A stretch of DNA of 64,000 nt from Parafannyhessea umbonata (GCF_900105025.1 NZ_LT629759.1:620001-684000), one strand, 5' to 3'; counted from the first letter of the stretch, positions 17,544 to 26,896 are shown. A program made the numbers and translations. Notes: generated by a model not told the origin, from the letters alone.

Positions 17544-20258
17544 ATGGGACGTTCCGCATACATGACGGAGGTCATCCGCAGCGTGCGTGGCTCGCTTGGG
17601 CGCTTCCTGGCGATACTGGGCATAGTGGCTCTGGGCTGCGGCTTCTATGCGGGCCTGCAGATGTGCGGCCCGGACATGCGCGCCGCGGCGGACCGCTGGT
17701 ACGACGGCTGCGCCCTGTGGGACCTCAGGGTGGTTTCCTCGCAGGGGCTCGATGATGCCGCCGCGGAGCGCCTGCGCAAGGTGGACGGCATCACGGCAGC
17801 CATGCCCGCGCGCACGGTGGACGCGATGGCCGATGCGGCCGGCAAGAGCGTTGCCGTGCGCGTCTCATCCGTGGACGCCGATGCGGCGCGCGCGAGCCGT
17901 GCGAGCGGGGCATCCGCCGTGGCCTCTGCCGACGACGGCTACCTTAACCGAGCGCGCCTGGTAAGCGGCCGCTGGCCGCGGAGGGCGGGGGAGTGCGTCG
18001 CCTCCGCGGACGCGACGACGGCGCCGCTCAAGGTGGGCGACGCCGTGCGCGTGACGTCCGCCGCAGGCGACGTGGACTCCGTGCTCGCGCGGCGCGCGCT
18101 CACCGTGGTGGGCACCGTGAGCTCGCCGGACTATCCGTACACTGGCTCGTTTGGCACGACGACCCTGGGCGACGGCGCCATCGGGCAGTACGTGTACGTG
18201 CCGGACGACACGTTTGCGAAAGACGTGCCGTACACGACGGTGTACCTTGCCGTCAGCGGCGCGCGCGGGCTCGAGAGCGGCTCCTCCGCGTACGAGCGTC
18301 GCGTGGACGCCGTGGCAAAGCGCGTGCGCCGCGCGGCGAACGCGGCGGCGGGGGAGCGCTTCCAGGGCCTGAAGGCGGACGCCCAAGCCCAGGTGGACGC
18401 GAAGGCTCGAGAGCTGGAGGCGCAGCGCCAGGCCGCCGCTGCCGCCGCTCGGGCGCCGCAGGGCGCTCAGGCGGCCCAGGCGCAGCTTGAAGAGGCGCAG
18501 CGCCAGATAGACGCCGCCCAGGCCAAGGTGGACGCCATGCAGGGGCCGGAGGTCTACGTGCTCGACCGCGCGCAGAGCGAGGGCGCGGCCGCCTACCAGG
18601 CGGACACGGAACGCATGGACCACATAGCCGCGGTGTTTCCCGCCATGTTCTTCCTGGTGGCGGCCCTGGTGGCGCTCACGACGATGACGCGCATGGTCGA
18701 GGACGACCGCCAGAAGATCGGCACGCACAAGGCGTTGGGCTACGGCCGCGCCCGCATCGCGGCGATGTACCTTGCATACGCGCTGCTTGCGGCCGGCACG
18801 GGCGCCGTACTTGGCATCGCGGTGCTCTCGCAGGTGCTGCCGCTCATCGTGACAAACGCGTACGACATCATCTACGCGGTGCCGAGCCTGGGCCTGCCGC
18901 TTCCCGTGAGCCTCGGCATCGCGCTCGCGTCCGGCGGGCTCGGCGTGGGCGTGACGCTTACGGCCACATGGCTCGCAGTGGCGTCCACCCTGCGCGAGAC
19001 GCCGGCCGCCCTCATGCTGCCGCGCGCGCCCAAGGCGGGCAGGCGCATCCTCCTTGAGCGCGTGGGCCCGCTGTGGCGGCGGCTGTCCTTCTCGTGGAAG
19101 GTCACGTTCAGGAACCTGTTTCGCTACAAGCGCCGCCTGCTCATGACGGTGGTGGGCATCGCAGGCTGCTCCGCGCTGCTTCTGGTGGGCTTTGGCCTGC
19201 ACGACTCCATATGGGACATCATCGACCGGCAGTTTGGCCCCATCATCCGCTACGACACCACCGTGGGCATGGACGCGGACGCCGCCGAGAAGGACGTGGG
19301 CGCCGTCGTGGCGCACCTTCGGGACGCGGGCGCGCGCCGGGTGGAGCGCGTGGAGCGCCGCACGATGCTGGCGCGCGGCAAGGGCGGCTCCGCCTCCGCC
19401 ACGGAGAAGACGCGCGTGAGCGTCATGGTGCCGCGTACGTCCGCGGGCCTTTCGCGCTGCGTGAGCCTGCGCGACCGCACGACGAGCAGGGCCGTGGCGT
19501 TTGGCGACGACAGCGTGCTTGTGACGGAGAAGCTCGCGAGCCTGTACGACATCCGCGCGGGCGAGAAGATCGTGCTGTTTGGCCAGGACGACGCAGGTAA
19601 CGCGAAGGGCAAGGGCGTGGAGCTCACGGTGGACGACGTCGTCGAGAACTACGTGGGCAACGTCGTGTACGTGGGCCGGGACGCATGGCGCCGCGTGGAG
19701 GAGAAGGACCCGTCCTTCTCGACCGTGCTCGCGGACGTGCGCGGCGGCACCTCTGCGCGGGAGCGCCTGGCAGAAGAGCTGCACGACATGGACGGCGTTG
19801 CGACCGTGGCGTTCTCGAGCGAGACGATCGAGACCTACCGCCACATGCTCTCCGTGGTGAACATGGTCGTGGTGGTGCTCATCGTGAGTGCGGGGGCGCT
19901 TGCGTTCATCGTGCTGTACAACCTGACGAACATCAACGTGTCCGAGCGCGTGCGCGAGATTGCGAGCCTGAAGGTGCTGGGGTTCACGCGGCGCGAGGTG
20001 CACGCATACGTGTTCCGCGAGATCGTGCTGCTGTCGCTTCTGGGCGACGCCGTGGGCATGGTGCTGGGCACGTGGCTCGAGGGCTTCGTGATCACGACGG
20101 CCGAGGTGGACTACGTGATGTTTGGCCGCGAGATACACCCGCTGAGCTTTGCGCTTGCGTTTGCGCTGACCATGGCGTTTACGCTGGCTATCCTTCTTCT
20201 GATGCGGCGCCGGCTCGATGCGGTGGACATGGTGGAGTCGCTGAAGAGCGTGGACTGA
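17544..20258 (+). CDS. FtsX-type ABC permease with coiled-coil extracytoplasmic arm
   Basis: 904 residues, partner of the preceding ATPase. A first helix near 20-40 leads to a large external domain. Residues about 275-345 are an Ala/Gln-rich coiled coil (for example AQAQLEEAQRQIDAAQAKVD). Three helices form the first FtsX domain at about 365-480. A second half starts after LFRYKRRLLM with one helix, another external domain, and a final three-helix FtsX domain at about 770-890 (including VREIASLKVLGFTRREVHAY). This double-FtsX layout is common in actinobacterial and Gram-positive MacB-like permeases. The substrate is unknown. The start is an ATG; an in-frame ATG six codons on is possible. Confidence 0.88.
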   Translation: MGRSAYMTEVIRSVRGSLGRFLAILGIVALGCGFYAGLQMCGPDMRAAADRWYDGCALWDLRVVSSQGLDDAAAERLRKVDGITAAMPARTVDAMADAAGKSVAVRVSSVDADAARASRASGASAVASADDGYLNRARLVSGRWPRRAGECVASADATTAPLKVGDAVRVTSAAGDVDSVLARRALTVVGTVSSPDYPYTGSFGTTTLGDGAIGQYVYVPDDTFAKDVPYTTVYLAVSGARGLESGSSAYERRVDAVAKRVRRAANAAAGERFQGLKADAQAQVDAKARELEAQRQAAAAAARAPQGAQAAQAQLEEAQRQIDAAQAKVDAMQGPEVYVLDRAQSEGAAAYQADTERMDHIAAVFPAMFFLVAALVALTTMTRMVEDDRQKIGTHKALGYGRARIAAMYLAYALLAAGTGAVLGIAVLSQVLPLIVTNAYDIIYAVPSLGLPLPVSLGIALASGGLGVGVTLTATWLAVASTLRETPAALMLPRAPKAGRRILLERVGPLWRRLSFSWKVTFRNLFRYKRRLLMTVVGIAGCSALLLVGFGLHDSIWDIIDRQFGPIIRYDTTVGMDADAAEKDVGAVVAHLRDAGARRVERVERRTMLARGKGGSASATEKTRVSVMVPRTSAGLSRCVSLRDRTTSRAVAFGDDSVLVTEKLASLYDIRAGEKIVLFGQDDAGNAKGKGVELTVDDVVENYVGNVVYVGRDAWRRVEEKDPSFSTVLADVRGGTSARERLAEELHDMDGVATVAFSSETIETYRHMLSVVNMVVVVLIVSAGALAFIVLYNLTNINVSERVREIASLKVLGFTRREVHAYVFREIVLLSLLGDAVGMVLGTWLEGFVITTAEVDYVMFGREIHPLSFALAFALTMAFTLAILLLMRRRLDAVDMVESLKSVD

Positions 20259-20294
20259 CGCGCGTGCGGGCGGCTGGCCATGGCGGTGCCTGGC

Positions 20295-21824
20295 CTAGCT
20301 GCGCTCGAGCGCGTCCGCCTGCTTCAGGAGGTCGAGCCCGCGCTCGTGGAACATGAGCGCGCGGCCGTGCTCCGCGAGCTTGGTGGACGCGTGCGCGGAT
20401 GCGAACGCCATGAACGCCGGGTCGACCGCGAGGTGCGTCGCGAACACGACGGTCTCCTGCGCGTCCGCGCCGAACGCGGCGTCCAGGAAGTCGAGCGCGT
20501 GGTCGAGCTGGGACGATGCCTCTGCGAGGTCTGACGCGAGGGCGTCGCGCCGCGCGGCGAGCACGGAGCGCGCGGCGTCGAGCGCCGTGGCGGGGGCTCC
20601 CGCGGCCGTGCCCAGGGCCCAGCGGCCGACCTCCGCCCTCACGCTGTCCAGGGCCTCCGCGCACTCCGCGAGCACGAGCTGGCGCGACGTGTCCGCCGTG
20701 CCCTTGGCGCGCGCGTCTGCCGCGGCCTGGGCCGCCTTCGTGCAGATGCGCTCCGCCGCCGCCTGGGCGGCCGTCTGGGGACCGAGGAGCTCGTCCGTGG
20801 CGTCGTCCACCTCGCGACTGGCCCGCTCGAGCGCCTCGCCGCGCGACTGGGCGTCGTGCACGCGCTGGAGCAGCGCGTCCAGAAGGAGGTTCACCAAGGC
20901 GATGCGCTCGTCGAAGGGCGCGCTGGAGGCACGGGCGAGGATCTTCTCGACCGCGTCGCCCGCAAGGATCTGCTCGACCTTGTAGTCGTCCTCGTACTTG
21001 CTGAAGAGCTCGAGGTAGAGGCCGAAGTCCTCCGCGACCTCCCTGTCTTGCAGGTACTGGGCCACGAGGTCCTGGTCGACGGTCAGGCCCTCGTGGCCAT
21101 ACGCGACGATCATGCGCGAGAGGTCCTCCCAGCCGCGCGCCGTGACCATGCGCGCGCCGTTGACGCCCGCGCGCACGTGGTAGAAGCTCTTGGGCTTGTT
21201 CGCGAGGTAGGTGGTGATGGCGGGGTGGACGCCGTGGCTGACGGCGTAGTCCATCCACACGTCGAGGTCGGGTTCGACGTCGATGCGCTTCAGGCGGTCC
21301 ATCATGGCAGGGTCGAACTCGCGCGCGGCGCGGTTGTACTCCGGCGGGTTGCCGGCCGTGACGATGACCCAGCCCGCGGGCAGGCGGTGCTGGCCGAACG
21401 TCTTGTACTGCAGAAACTGCAGCATGGCGGGCATAAGGGTCTCCGACGCGCAGTTGACCTCGTCCAGAAAGAGGATGCCCTCCGGGATGCCGCTCTTCTC
21501 GATTGCATCGTACGCGGCGGCGATGATCTCGCTCATGGTGTAGCGGCTGACCTTGTACGTGCGTCCGCCGTACTCGCTCTCTGCGATGTACGGCAGTCCG
21601 AGCGCGCTCTGGCGCGTGTGGTGCGTGATCGAGTAGCTGACGAAGTTGACGCCGAGGCGGTCCGCGATCTGGCTGACGATGGCCGTCTTGCCGATGCCCG
21701 GGGGGCCCATCATGATGATGGGGCGCTGCATCTGCGTGGGGATGCGGTAGATCCCGTGCTCGTCCTTGCTGAGGTACGCGCGCACCGCGCCCTCGATCTG
21801 CCTGGTTGCCTGCTGGATGTTCAT
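20295..21824 (-). CDS. MoxR-type AAA+ ATPase
   Basis: 509 residues. The AAA+ core has Walker A GPPGIGKT (40-47), Walker B ILFLDE (117-122) and VIVTAGNPPEYN, a sensor region typical of MoxR ATPases. The last 200 residues are Ala-rich and helical, with no recognised domain. MoxR ATPases work with VWA-domain proteins as chaperone-like remodelling pairs, and the VWA gene lies upstream on the same strand, now separated by an IS element. The ATG at 21822-21824 has AAAGGGAG upstream; longer in-frame extensions run into the IS and are not native. Loss of transcriptional coupling to the VWA gene is likely. Confidence 0.88.
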   Translation of the reverse strand: MNIQQATRQIEGAVRAYLSKDEHGIYRIPTQMQRPIIMMGPPGIGKTAIVSQIADRLGVNFVSYSITHHTRQSALGLPYIAESEYGGRTYKVSRYTMSEIIAAAYDAIEKSGIPEGILFLDEVNCASETLMPAMLQFLQYKTFGQHRLPAGWVIVTAGNPPEYNRAAREFDPAMMDRLKRIDVEPDLDVWMDYAVSHGVHPAITTYLANKPKSFYHVRAGVNGARMVTARGWEDLSRMIVAYGHEGLTVDQDLVAQYLQDREVAEDFGLYLELFSKYEDDYKVEQILAGDAVEKILARASSAPFDERIALVNLLLDALLQRVHDAQSRGEALERASREVDDATDELLGPQTAAQAAAERICTKAAQAAADARAKGTADTSRQLVLAECAEALDSVRAEVGRWALGTAAGAPATALDAARSVLAARRDALASDLAEASSQLDHALDFLDAAFGADAQETVVFATHLAVDPAFMAFASAHASTKLAEHGRALMFHERGLDLLKQADALERS

Positions 21825-21897
21825 GCGCGCTCCCTTTGGTTGGCTACGTCGATGGTAGCGCATGGGGCGCGAGCGGCGCACGTGAACGGTGGACGGA

Positions 21898-21903
21898 GCT
21901 AGT
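21898..21903. repeat. Target site duplication, left copy (GCTAGT)
   Basis: GCTAGT directly abuts the left terminal inverted repeat of the IS and recurs at 22975-22980 directly after the right repeat. It fits the NCTAGN target known for IS481 of Bordetella. Confidence 0.85.
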
Positions 21904-22974
21904 TGTTGTGTGCCAACAGGTTGTTGACACATGACGTGACAAAAGGGGAGGACTCCCCCAAGCTGTGACTTGTCGAAGGTTGCAGCGAGAGGAGCCCCCC
22001 CTTGTTCCAGCATTCTAACTCACGGCTCACGCCCCGCGGGCGGCAGAGGCTCGTCGAGCGCGTCCGCGCCGGCGAGAGCGTGTCCGCCGTCGCCCGGGAG
22101 GCGGGCGTGAGCAGGCAGACGGCCCACAAGTGGATCGCGAGGGCCGAGGCGGGCGAGCCGCTGTCGGACCGCCGCAGCCGCCCCTCGCGCCTCGCGAGGC
22201 TCACGCCCCCCGACGTCGAGGCGAGGGTCGTGGGGGCCCGCCGCGCCCGCCTGCTCGCCCCGCTCGCCCTCGCCGCCGAGACCGGGGTGCCCGCACGCAC
22301 CTGCGCCAGGATCGTCGCGCGCAACGGCCTGCCGCGCCTGGCCGACGTCGACCGCGTGACCGGCGAGCCCAGGAGGCGCGGCCCCGTGACCCCGCGCCGC
22401 TACGAGAGGGAGAGGCCCGGCGAGCTCGTGCACGTGGACGTAAAGAAGGTCGCGAGGGTCCCCGACGGCGGCGGCTGGAGGGCGCGCGGCGCCGACGCCC
22501 TGCGCCACGCCGACTCTGGGGCGGGCACCGCCTGCCTGCACGTGGCGGTCGACGACAGGAGCAGGGTGGCCTACGCCGAGCTGCTCGGCGACGAGCGCAA
22601 GGAGACCTGCGTCGCGTTCATGGGTCGCGCCCGGGACTTCTACCGCGGCCTCGGCGTCGAGGTCGAGCGCGTGATGACCGACAACGGGCCGGGGTACCGC
22701 TCTCGGCTGTTCAACGAGTGGCTCGCGGCGTCCGGCATCGAGCACAGGTACACCAGGCCCTACAGCCCCTGGCAGAACGGGAAAGTGGAGCGAATGAACA
22801 GGACGCTCGCGCAGGAGTGGCAGTACGCGCGCGCCTACGCGAGCGAGGGTGAGAGGGCGGCAGCCCTCTCACCCTTCATCGACCGCTACAATTGGGCCAG
22901 GCCCCACGGCGCCTGCGGCGGCCTCCCGCCGATGTCACGCATCGTCGGTGTAAACAACGTCATGGCACACAACA
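21904..22974 (+). mobile_element. IS481-family insertion sequence, 1071 bp, complete
   Basis: Both ends begin TGTTGTGTGCCA when read inward. Similarity continues for about 30 bases (GTTGTT, then ACAC, then GACG), giving imperfect terminal inverted repeats. The flanks are a 6-bp duplication, GCTAGT. One transposase gene fills the element except for about 98 bases at the left end. The element lies on the plus strand between two minus-strand genes (VWA and AAA+). Its intact ends, duplication and full-length transposase suggest a recent insertion. Confidence 0.92.
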
Positions 22975-22979
22975 GCTAG
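22002..22979 (+). CDS. IS481-family DDE transposase
   Basis: 325 residues. A helix-turn-helix domain (VSAVAREAGVSRQTAHKWIA) is followed by a DDE integrase core: Asp in LVHVDVKKVARVP, Asp in VMTDNGPGYRSR, and Glu in SPWQNGKVERMNRTLA. It is full-length for the IS481 family. Translation likely starts at TTG 22002 with AGAGGAG about eight bases upstream. The frame reads through the right inverted repeat, and the stop TAG at 22977-22979 lies in the target duplication, outside the element. The stop codon is therefore supplied by the CTAG target. Confidence 0.92.
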   Translation: MFQHSNSRLTPRGRQRLVERVRAGESVSAVAREAGVSRQTAHKWIARAEAGEPLSDRRSRPSRLARLTPPDVEARVVGARRARLLAPLALAAETGVPARTCARIVARNGLPRLADVDRVTGEPRRRGPVTPRRYERERPGELVHVDVKKVARVPDGGGWRARGADALRHADSGAGTACLHVAVDDRSRVAYAELLGDERKETCVAFMGRARDFYRGLGVEVERVMTDNGPGYRSRLFNEWLAASGIEHRYTRPYSPWQNGKVERMNRTLAQEWQYARAYASEGERAAALSPFIDRYNWARPHGACGGLPPMSRIVGVNNVMAHNS

Positions 22980-22980
22980 T
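22975..22980. repeat. Target site duplication, right copy (GCTAGT)
   Basis: Right copy of the 6-bp duplication. The palindromic CTAG inside it provides TAG as stop for the transposase on the plus strand and TAG as stop for the VWA gene on the minus strand. Confidence 0.85.
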
Positions 22981-25789
22981 ACACGGACATGGACTCGAAC
23001 TCGCCCGGATGCAGCGTGATCTGCATGGCCCACGCGGGCACGAGCTCCGGCCGGTGGTCCTCGTCGTAGAACACGAACGTCGTCTTGTATGGCGGCATGC
23101 GGTCGGGGTAGATGCCCCAGCCGTCCGTGAAGTAGATGAGGCCGGAAAGGTCGTCGAACTCGCCGGCAGCCAGGAGGTCGTTCACGTACGTGAACGCGAG
23201 ACGGAAGTCCGTGCCGCCGAAGCCGAACAGCCTGATGTCGCGACGCCAGCGGTCGAGCTCCGCAAGCGACGTGATTTTGGTGTCGCTCTGGACGCGCTGG
23301 TCGGCCTGGATGATGTGGACGTTTACCTTCTGGAAGAAGCTGGACTCGCTCGTGAGCACGTCGAACGTGGTGTTCACGAACTGCTGCACCACGTCCTGCG
23401 TGACGGAGCTCGACGTGTCGATCACGATCACGAAGTCACGGATACGCTTCTCGTCGCGGTACTCCAAAGGCTCGACGAGCGGCATGTTGCCGTACAGCGA
23501 CAGCCCGTACGTGTAGAACACGTAGTCGAACTCGTCGTCGGACAGGCGCATCTCCTCGCTCTGCACGGCAAACTGCCGCAGGAAGTCGCGGTAGTCGACC
23601 TGCTCGTGCGTGCTCACCTCGAGCTCGCCCACGAAGCGCCCGAGCTTGGAGCCCCTCTTGCGCGAGAGCGTCTGCAGGTTGACGCGGATGGACTTCGCCT
23701 CGCGGCGCCACGCCTCCTCCGCCTGGCGGGCGCTGCGCGAGCCGGCGTCCGTGCCGTCCAAGACGCCGTCGCGGTAGTCGGAGGCGGCCGGCTGCGGCGC
23801 GCGATCACTGGAGCCGTCGGGATCAGAGCGTCGCGTTTCTGCAGGTTCGGCACCTTGGCTGGCGTCCGCGTCCGCGGCTTGCGTGGAGCCGCCGGCCTGC
23901 GGGTCCGTCGGACCGGAACCCTGGCTGGCGCCTTCGCTCGCGTTGCCCTCGTCCTTCTCGGCCGCGCCTGACTGCGCGGGGGACTGCGGGGAATGCGCGG
24001 GGTACCACGACGCATGGTCGTCCACGAGGAAGAGACGCTGCCAATCCGCGCGCGCGTTCTGGAACGCGCCGCGGCGGAGGGCGTGGTACAGGCGCTCCGT
24101 GGTGACGCGCGCGCCGAGCGTGGACTCGATGAGGTCGAGCGCCGCCTCTATGCGACGGCCCCGGTCATTGTCGCGCGGGCCGACTACCTCCGCGGCAAGG
24201 GCCTCGGCCACGATGTCCGACGCGAGGTCCCAGGCGGCGCGGTCGACGGTCGCGCCGACGAAGGGATGGAGCATGAGGCAGTGGACCAACACGTGCATGA
24301 GGTCGTGCGTTGGGGCCTCGCGCGTGGCGGTGAACGCGGCGAGCGCCTGGTCCACGTCGAAGCTCACGGCGCGCCCGTCTGTGGCGAACGCGGCGCCCAT
24401 GTGCACGGGCACGAGGTCTAGCAGGGCAAACGACGAGGCGAGGAACGGGTTTTCCGCGACGATGAGGCCGCGCGCGAGGTCGACGACGCGTCGGGCAAGG
24501 TCCTCTCGCTCAAAACGGTGGCCGTCCGCGGCGCCAGGCGTCGTGGGAGTGGGAGTGGTTGTGGTGGCGGGGTACGACGAAGGTGCAGCGGCGGCACCGG
24601 CGTGTCGCGACAGGGTGACGGTTGGGGAATCGATGTGTGGCGCGGCTGTGGGGCGAACGTCCTTCTCGCCCGTGGCGGCGTGTGCGGGTACGCCCTGCTT
24701 GCGGGCGAGGAGCCACGCAGCGGCCTCCGCATGGCCGGCTGCTGACGCGGCCTGGATCGCGGCGTCGGCGCTTGCCGGGTCGAGTGCGTGGGGCCAGGCG
24801 GCCACGGTCTGGAGCTCTGGCATGTGCCCGGCGGCTGCCATGATGCGAAGGAGCTCCGCGTTCTGCGCGGGGGTGCCGGGGCTGAGCAGCGGGACCATGG
24901 CGCTCAGGAGTTCGACGTCCGCGCGCAGCCAGTCGAGGGCCATCATCCGGCCGAGGAAGACGTCCGGCGCGTTCTTGCAGACGAAGCCGATGACGGAGCG
25001 GTCCGCGCGCGGCACGACGAGGTTGCCGAGCACGAGCTCGACGTTGGCGTCGCCCATGCCGCGCTCGCGGTGGAGGGCGAGCATGCGGCGCCCGAGGCCG
25101 AAGCAGGCCTCGGCCGTCTGGGGGTCGCGGCTTGTGGGGTGGCGCAGCGCGTGCCAGGCCCTCACGACGGCGGCGCGGAACAGGTCGTCGAACGCGGTCG
25201 CGTCGAACAGGCCGTCCTGCGCGAGGCGAAAGACGCACGCGCACGCGTTCGCCACGCTGGTCTTGCGTGCGTACGGCTTGCCCGCGAGCTGCTCCACGCC
25301 GCCGAACGGCTCGAACACCTCGGTCGAGACGGTGTGATCCATGTTGTTGAGGAAGAGCGTGGGGCTTTCTCGCGTGAGATCGAAGCGCGTGAACGTGCCC
25401 TCGTGCGGCATGAGCGCACGCAGCTTGCGCGGCTTGCGGAAGTCTCCCAGGAGGTCGACGCCGCGGGAGAGAAGGTCGCGCGCGGCGTCCTCGTTTGCGC
25501 ACCGCAGCGCGAGCGCGAGCGCCCAGCCGGTGTAGGCGAAATCGCCGTCGAACGCGTCCCACACGGCGTCGAGCACATTGACCTGGCCAAACGCAGACGC
25601 GCGCTCCAGCAGGTCGACGGCCTCCGTCGCGGAGACGGCCTCTGCGAAAGGCGCGAGCGCACTGACGGCGGCAAGCGCCTCTCGCCCGCGCGGAGGTTGT
25701 GCGCAGATGGCCGCACGGGCCGCCTCGAGCAGCGCCTGGACGTCCACGTCCCGCCGCGCGCCTGCCGTGTGAGCGCCTGTGTCACGCAT
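22976..25789 (-). CDS. VWA-domain protein with DUF2201-like metallopeptidase region and helical N-terminus
   Basis: 937 residues. The N-terminal 400 are Ala-rich helices with ankyrin-like pieces (for example ASAAGHAEAAAWLLARK). A Pro/Thr linker leads to a DUF2201-like region, where HDLMHVLVHCLMLHP (about 494-508) resembles the helical metal motif but lacks the Glu of HExxH. A low-complexity Ser/Gly/Asp/Ala linker follows (about 610-680). The C-terminus is a VWA domain with MIDAS DTSSS (791-795), GGTDF near 858 and FTDGWG. Its natural partner is the MoxR-type ATPase downstream. The ATG has AGGGAGGG upstream. An IS sits exactly at the stop codon without altering the protein. Confidence 0.85.
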   Translation of the reverse strand: MRDTGAHTAGARRDVDVQALLEAARAAICAQPPRGREALAAVSALAPFAEAVSATEAVDLLERASAFGQVNVLDAVWDAFDGDFAYTGWALALALRCANEDAARDLLSRGVDLLGDFRKPRKLRALMPHEGTFTRFDLTRESPTLFLNNMDHTVSTEVFEPFGGVEQLAGKPYARKTSVANACACVFRLAQDGLFDATAFDDLFRAAVVRAWHALRHPTSRDPQTAEACFGLGRRMLALHRERGMGDANVELVLGNLVVPRADRSVIGFVCKNAPDVFLGRMMALDWLRADVELLSAMVPLLSPGTPAQNAELLRIMAAAGHMPELQTVAAWPHALDPASADAAIQAASAAGHAEAAAWLLARKQGVPAHAATGEKDVRPTAAPHIDSPTVTLSRHAGAAAAPSSYPATTTTPTPTTPGAADGHRFEREDLARRVVDLARGLIVAENPFLASSFALLDLVPVHMGAAFATDGRAVSFDVDQALAAFTATREAPTHDLMHVLVHCLMLHPFVGATVDRAAWDLASDIVAEALAAEVVGPRDNDRGRRIEAALDLIESTLGARVTTERLYHALRRGAFQNARADWQRLFLVDDHASWYPAHSPQSPAQSGAAEKDEGNASEGASQGSGPTDPQAGGSTQAADADASQGAEPAETRRSDPDGSSDRAPQPAASDYRDGVLDGTDAGSRSARQAEEAWRREAKSIRVNLQTLSRKRGSKLGRFVGELEVSTHEQVDYRDFLRQFAVQSEEMRLSDDEFDYVFYTYGLSLYGNMPLVEPLEYRDEKRIRDFVIVIDTSSSVTQDVVQQFVNTTFDVLTSESSFFQKVNVHIIQADQRVQSDTKITSLAELDRWRRDIRLFGFGGTDFRLAFTYVNDLLAAGEFDDLSGLIYFTDGWGIYPDRMPPYKTTFVFYDEDHRPELVPAWAMQITLHPGEFESMSVY

Positions 25790-26011
25790 GGGTGCCGCCC
25801 TCCCTATAGCACGTGTACTGCCTTTGAAAGTAGCACTTGGGAGCCGTGGGTCAAACGCGCATTTGGCGCTGGCTGCAGATGCTATCCGCGTGAAATTGCG
25901 CCGCGCGGCGCGCGCGTTGCTACCATCGACTTGCCGGAGGCGGGGCGTTCGGCCTGGCCGTGGCCCTTGGTGCGCCGGCGGATGCGGCGACAACGCGTGG
26001 AATGGACTGGC

Positions 26012-26884
26012 ATGATCAAGCTTGTGCTTTGCGACATGGACGGGACCCTGAAGCCGTTTGGGCGCGACCGCGTGTCCGGGCGTTCGGTGAGGGCGATTCA
26101 CGAGCTGCGGGCCGCGGGCATTCAGTTTGGCCCCGCGACCGGGCGCGAGGCCGTCGACCTGTACCCGTTCTTCGATGGCGACGAAAGCTGCTTTGCCACG
26201 GGCATCCTCGCAAACGGCAAGCAGGTGTACGTGGACGGCGAGCTTGTGCTGGAGCGTCCGCTCGACCTGCCCGCGCTGAAGAGGCTGGAGGCGTACTGCC
26301 TGGACAACCCGGACTTTGCGCTTGTGGTGTACGCCCCGGCGGGCGAGAAGTGCGGCCGTCCGACCGCGGACGTCATCCTTTCCGGCACGACGGAGCGCGA
26401 CGTGGAGGCATACGGACAGCGCACGGGGCTTACGGTCTCCGAAGGACGGAGGCTTGGCCACGTGCCCGACGCGAAGATCGTGACGGCGGGGTTTGCCTAC
26501 ATGGGAGAGAGCGCCGAGCCCATGGGGGCCATACGCAACGACCTGCGCGAGCGCTTTCCGGAGTTCGACTTTGTGCGGCCGTCCCCGCAGTTCTTCGACG
26601 TGCTGCCGCGTGGGTGGAACAAGGCAACCGCGCTCGCGCCGCTGCTGGAGCGCCTGGGCATCACGCGGGACGAGGTCGCGTTCTTTGGCGACTCGGAGAA
26701 CGACGTGGCGCTGATGGGGGAGGTCGCGCACTCGTTTGCGGTCTCGAACGCGAGCACGGTCGCACGGAGCGCGGCACGCTACCACATTGGCGACGCGGCG
26801 GACGACTCCGTCGCGAAGGTCATGGAGGCGATCGCGAGGTCGGGCGGCGCGCTCGAGATTCCCGTGGGCGCGCTGCCGCGATAG
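26012..26884 (+). CDS. Cof-type HAD-superfamily hydrolase
   Basis: 290 residues with all HAD motifs: motif I CDMDGTL (Asp8, Asp10), motif II in GPATGRE, a Lys in GWNKATAL, and motif IV FFGDSENDVALM. A type-C2 cap lies between motifs II and III. Cof-type phosphatases dephosphorylate sugar phosphates, FMN or similar cytosolic metabolites; the substrate is not evident. The ATG at 26012 starts the homology. The ribosome binding site is weak. Its N-terminal third is clearly similar to the degenerate HAD-membrane protein at 15958, suggesting paralogy. It is followed by several inverted repeats. Confidence 0.88.
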   Translation: MIKLVLCDMDGTLKPFGRDRVSGRSVRAIHELRAAGIQFGPATGREAVDLYPFFDGDESCFATGILANGKQVYVDGELVLERPLDLPALKRLEAYCLDNPDFALVVYAPAGEKCGRPTADVILSGTTERDVEAYGQRTGLTVSEGRRLGHVPDAKIVTAGFAYMGESAEPMGAIRNDLRERFPEFDFVRPSPQFFDVLPRGWNKATALAPLLERLGITRDEVAFFGDSENDVALMGEVAHSFAVSNASTVARSAARYHIGDAADDSVAKVMEAIARSGGALEIPVGALPR

Positions 26885-26896
26885 GCGCAAGACAAG

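Noticed and set aside
17865-20138. Minus-strand open frame of 757 codons opposite the ABC permease
   Set aside because: It is an antisense frame of a clear membrane permease and has no domain or ribosome binding site.
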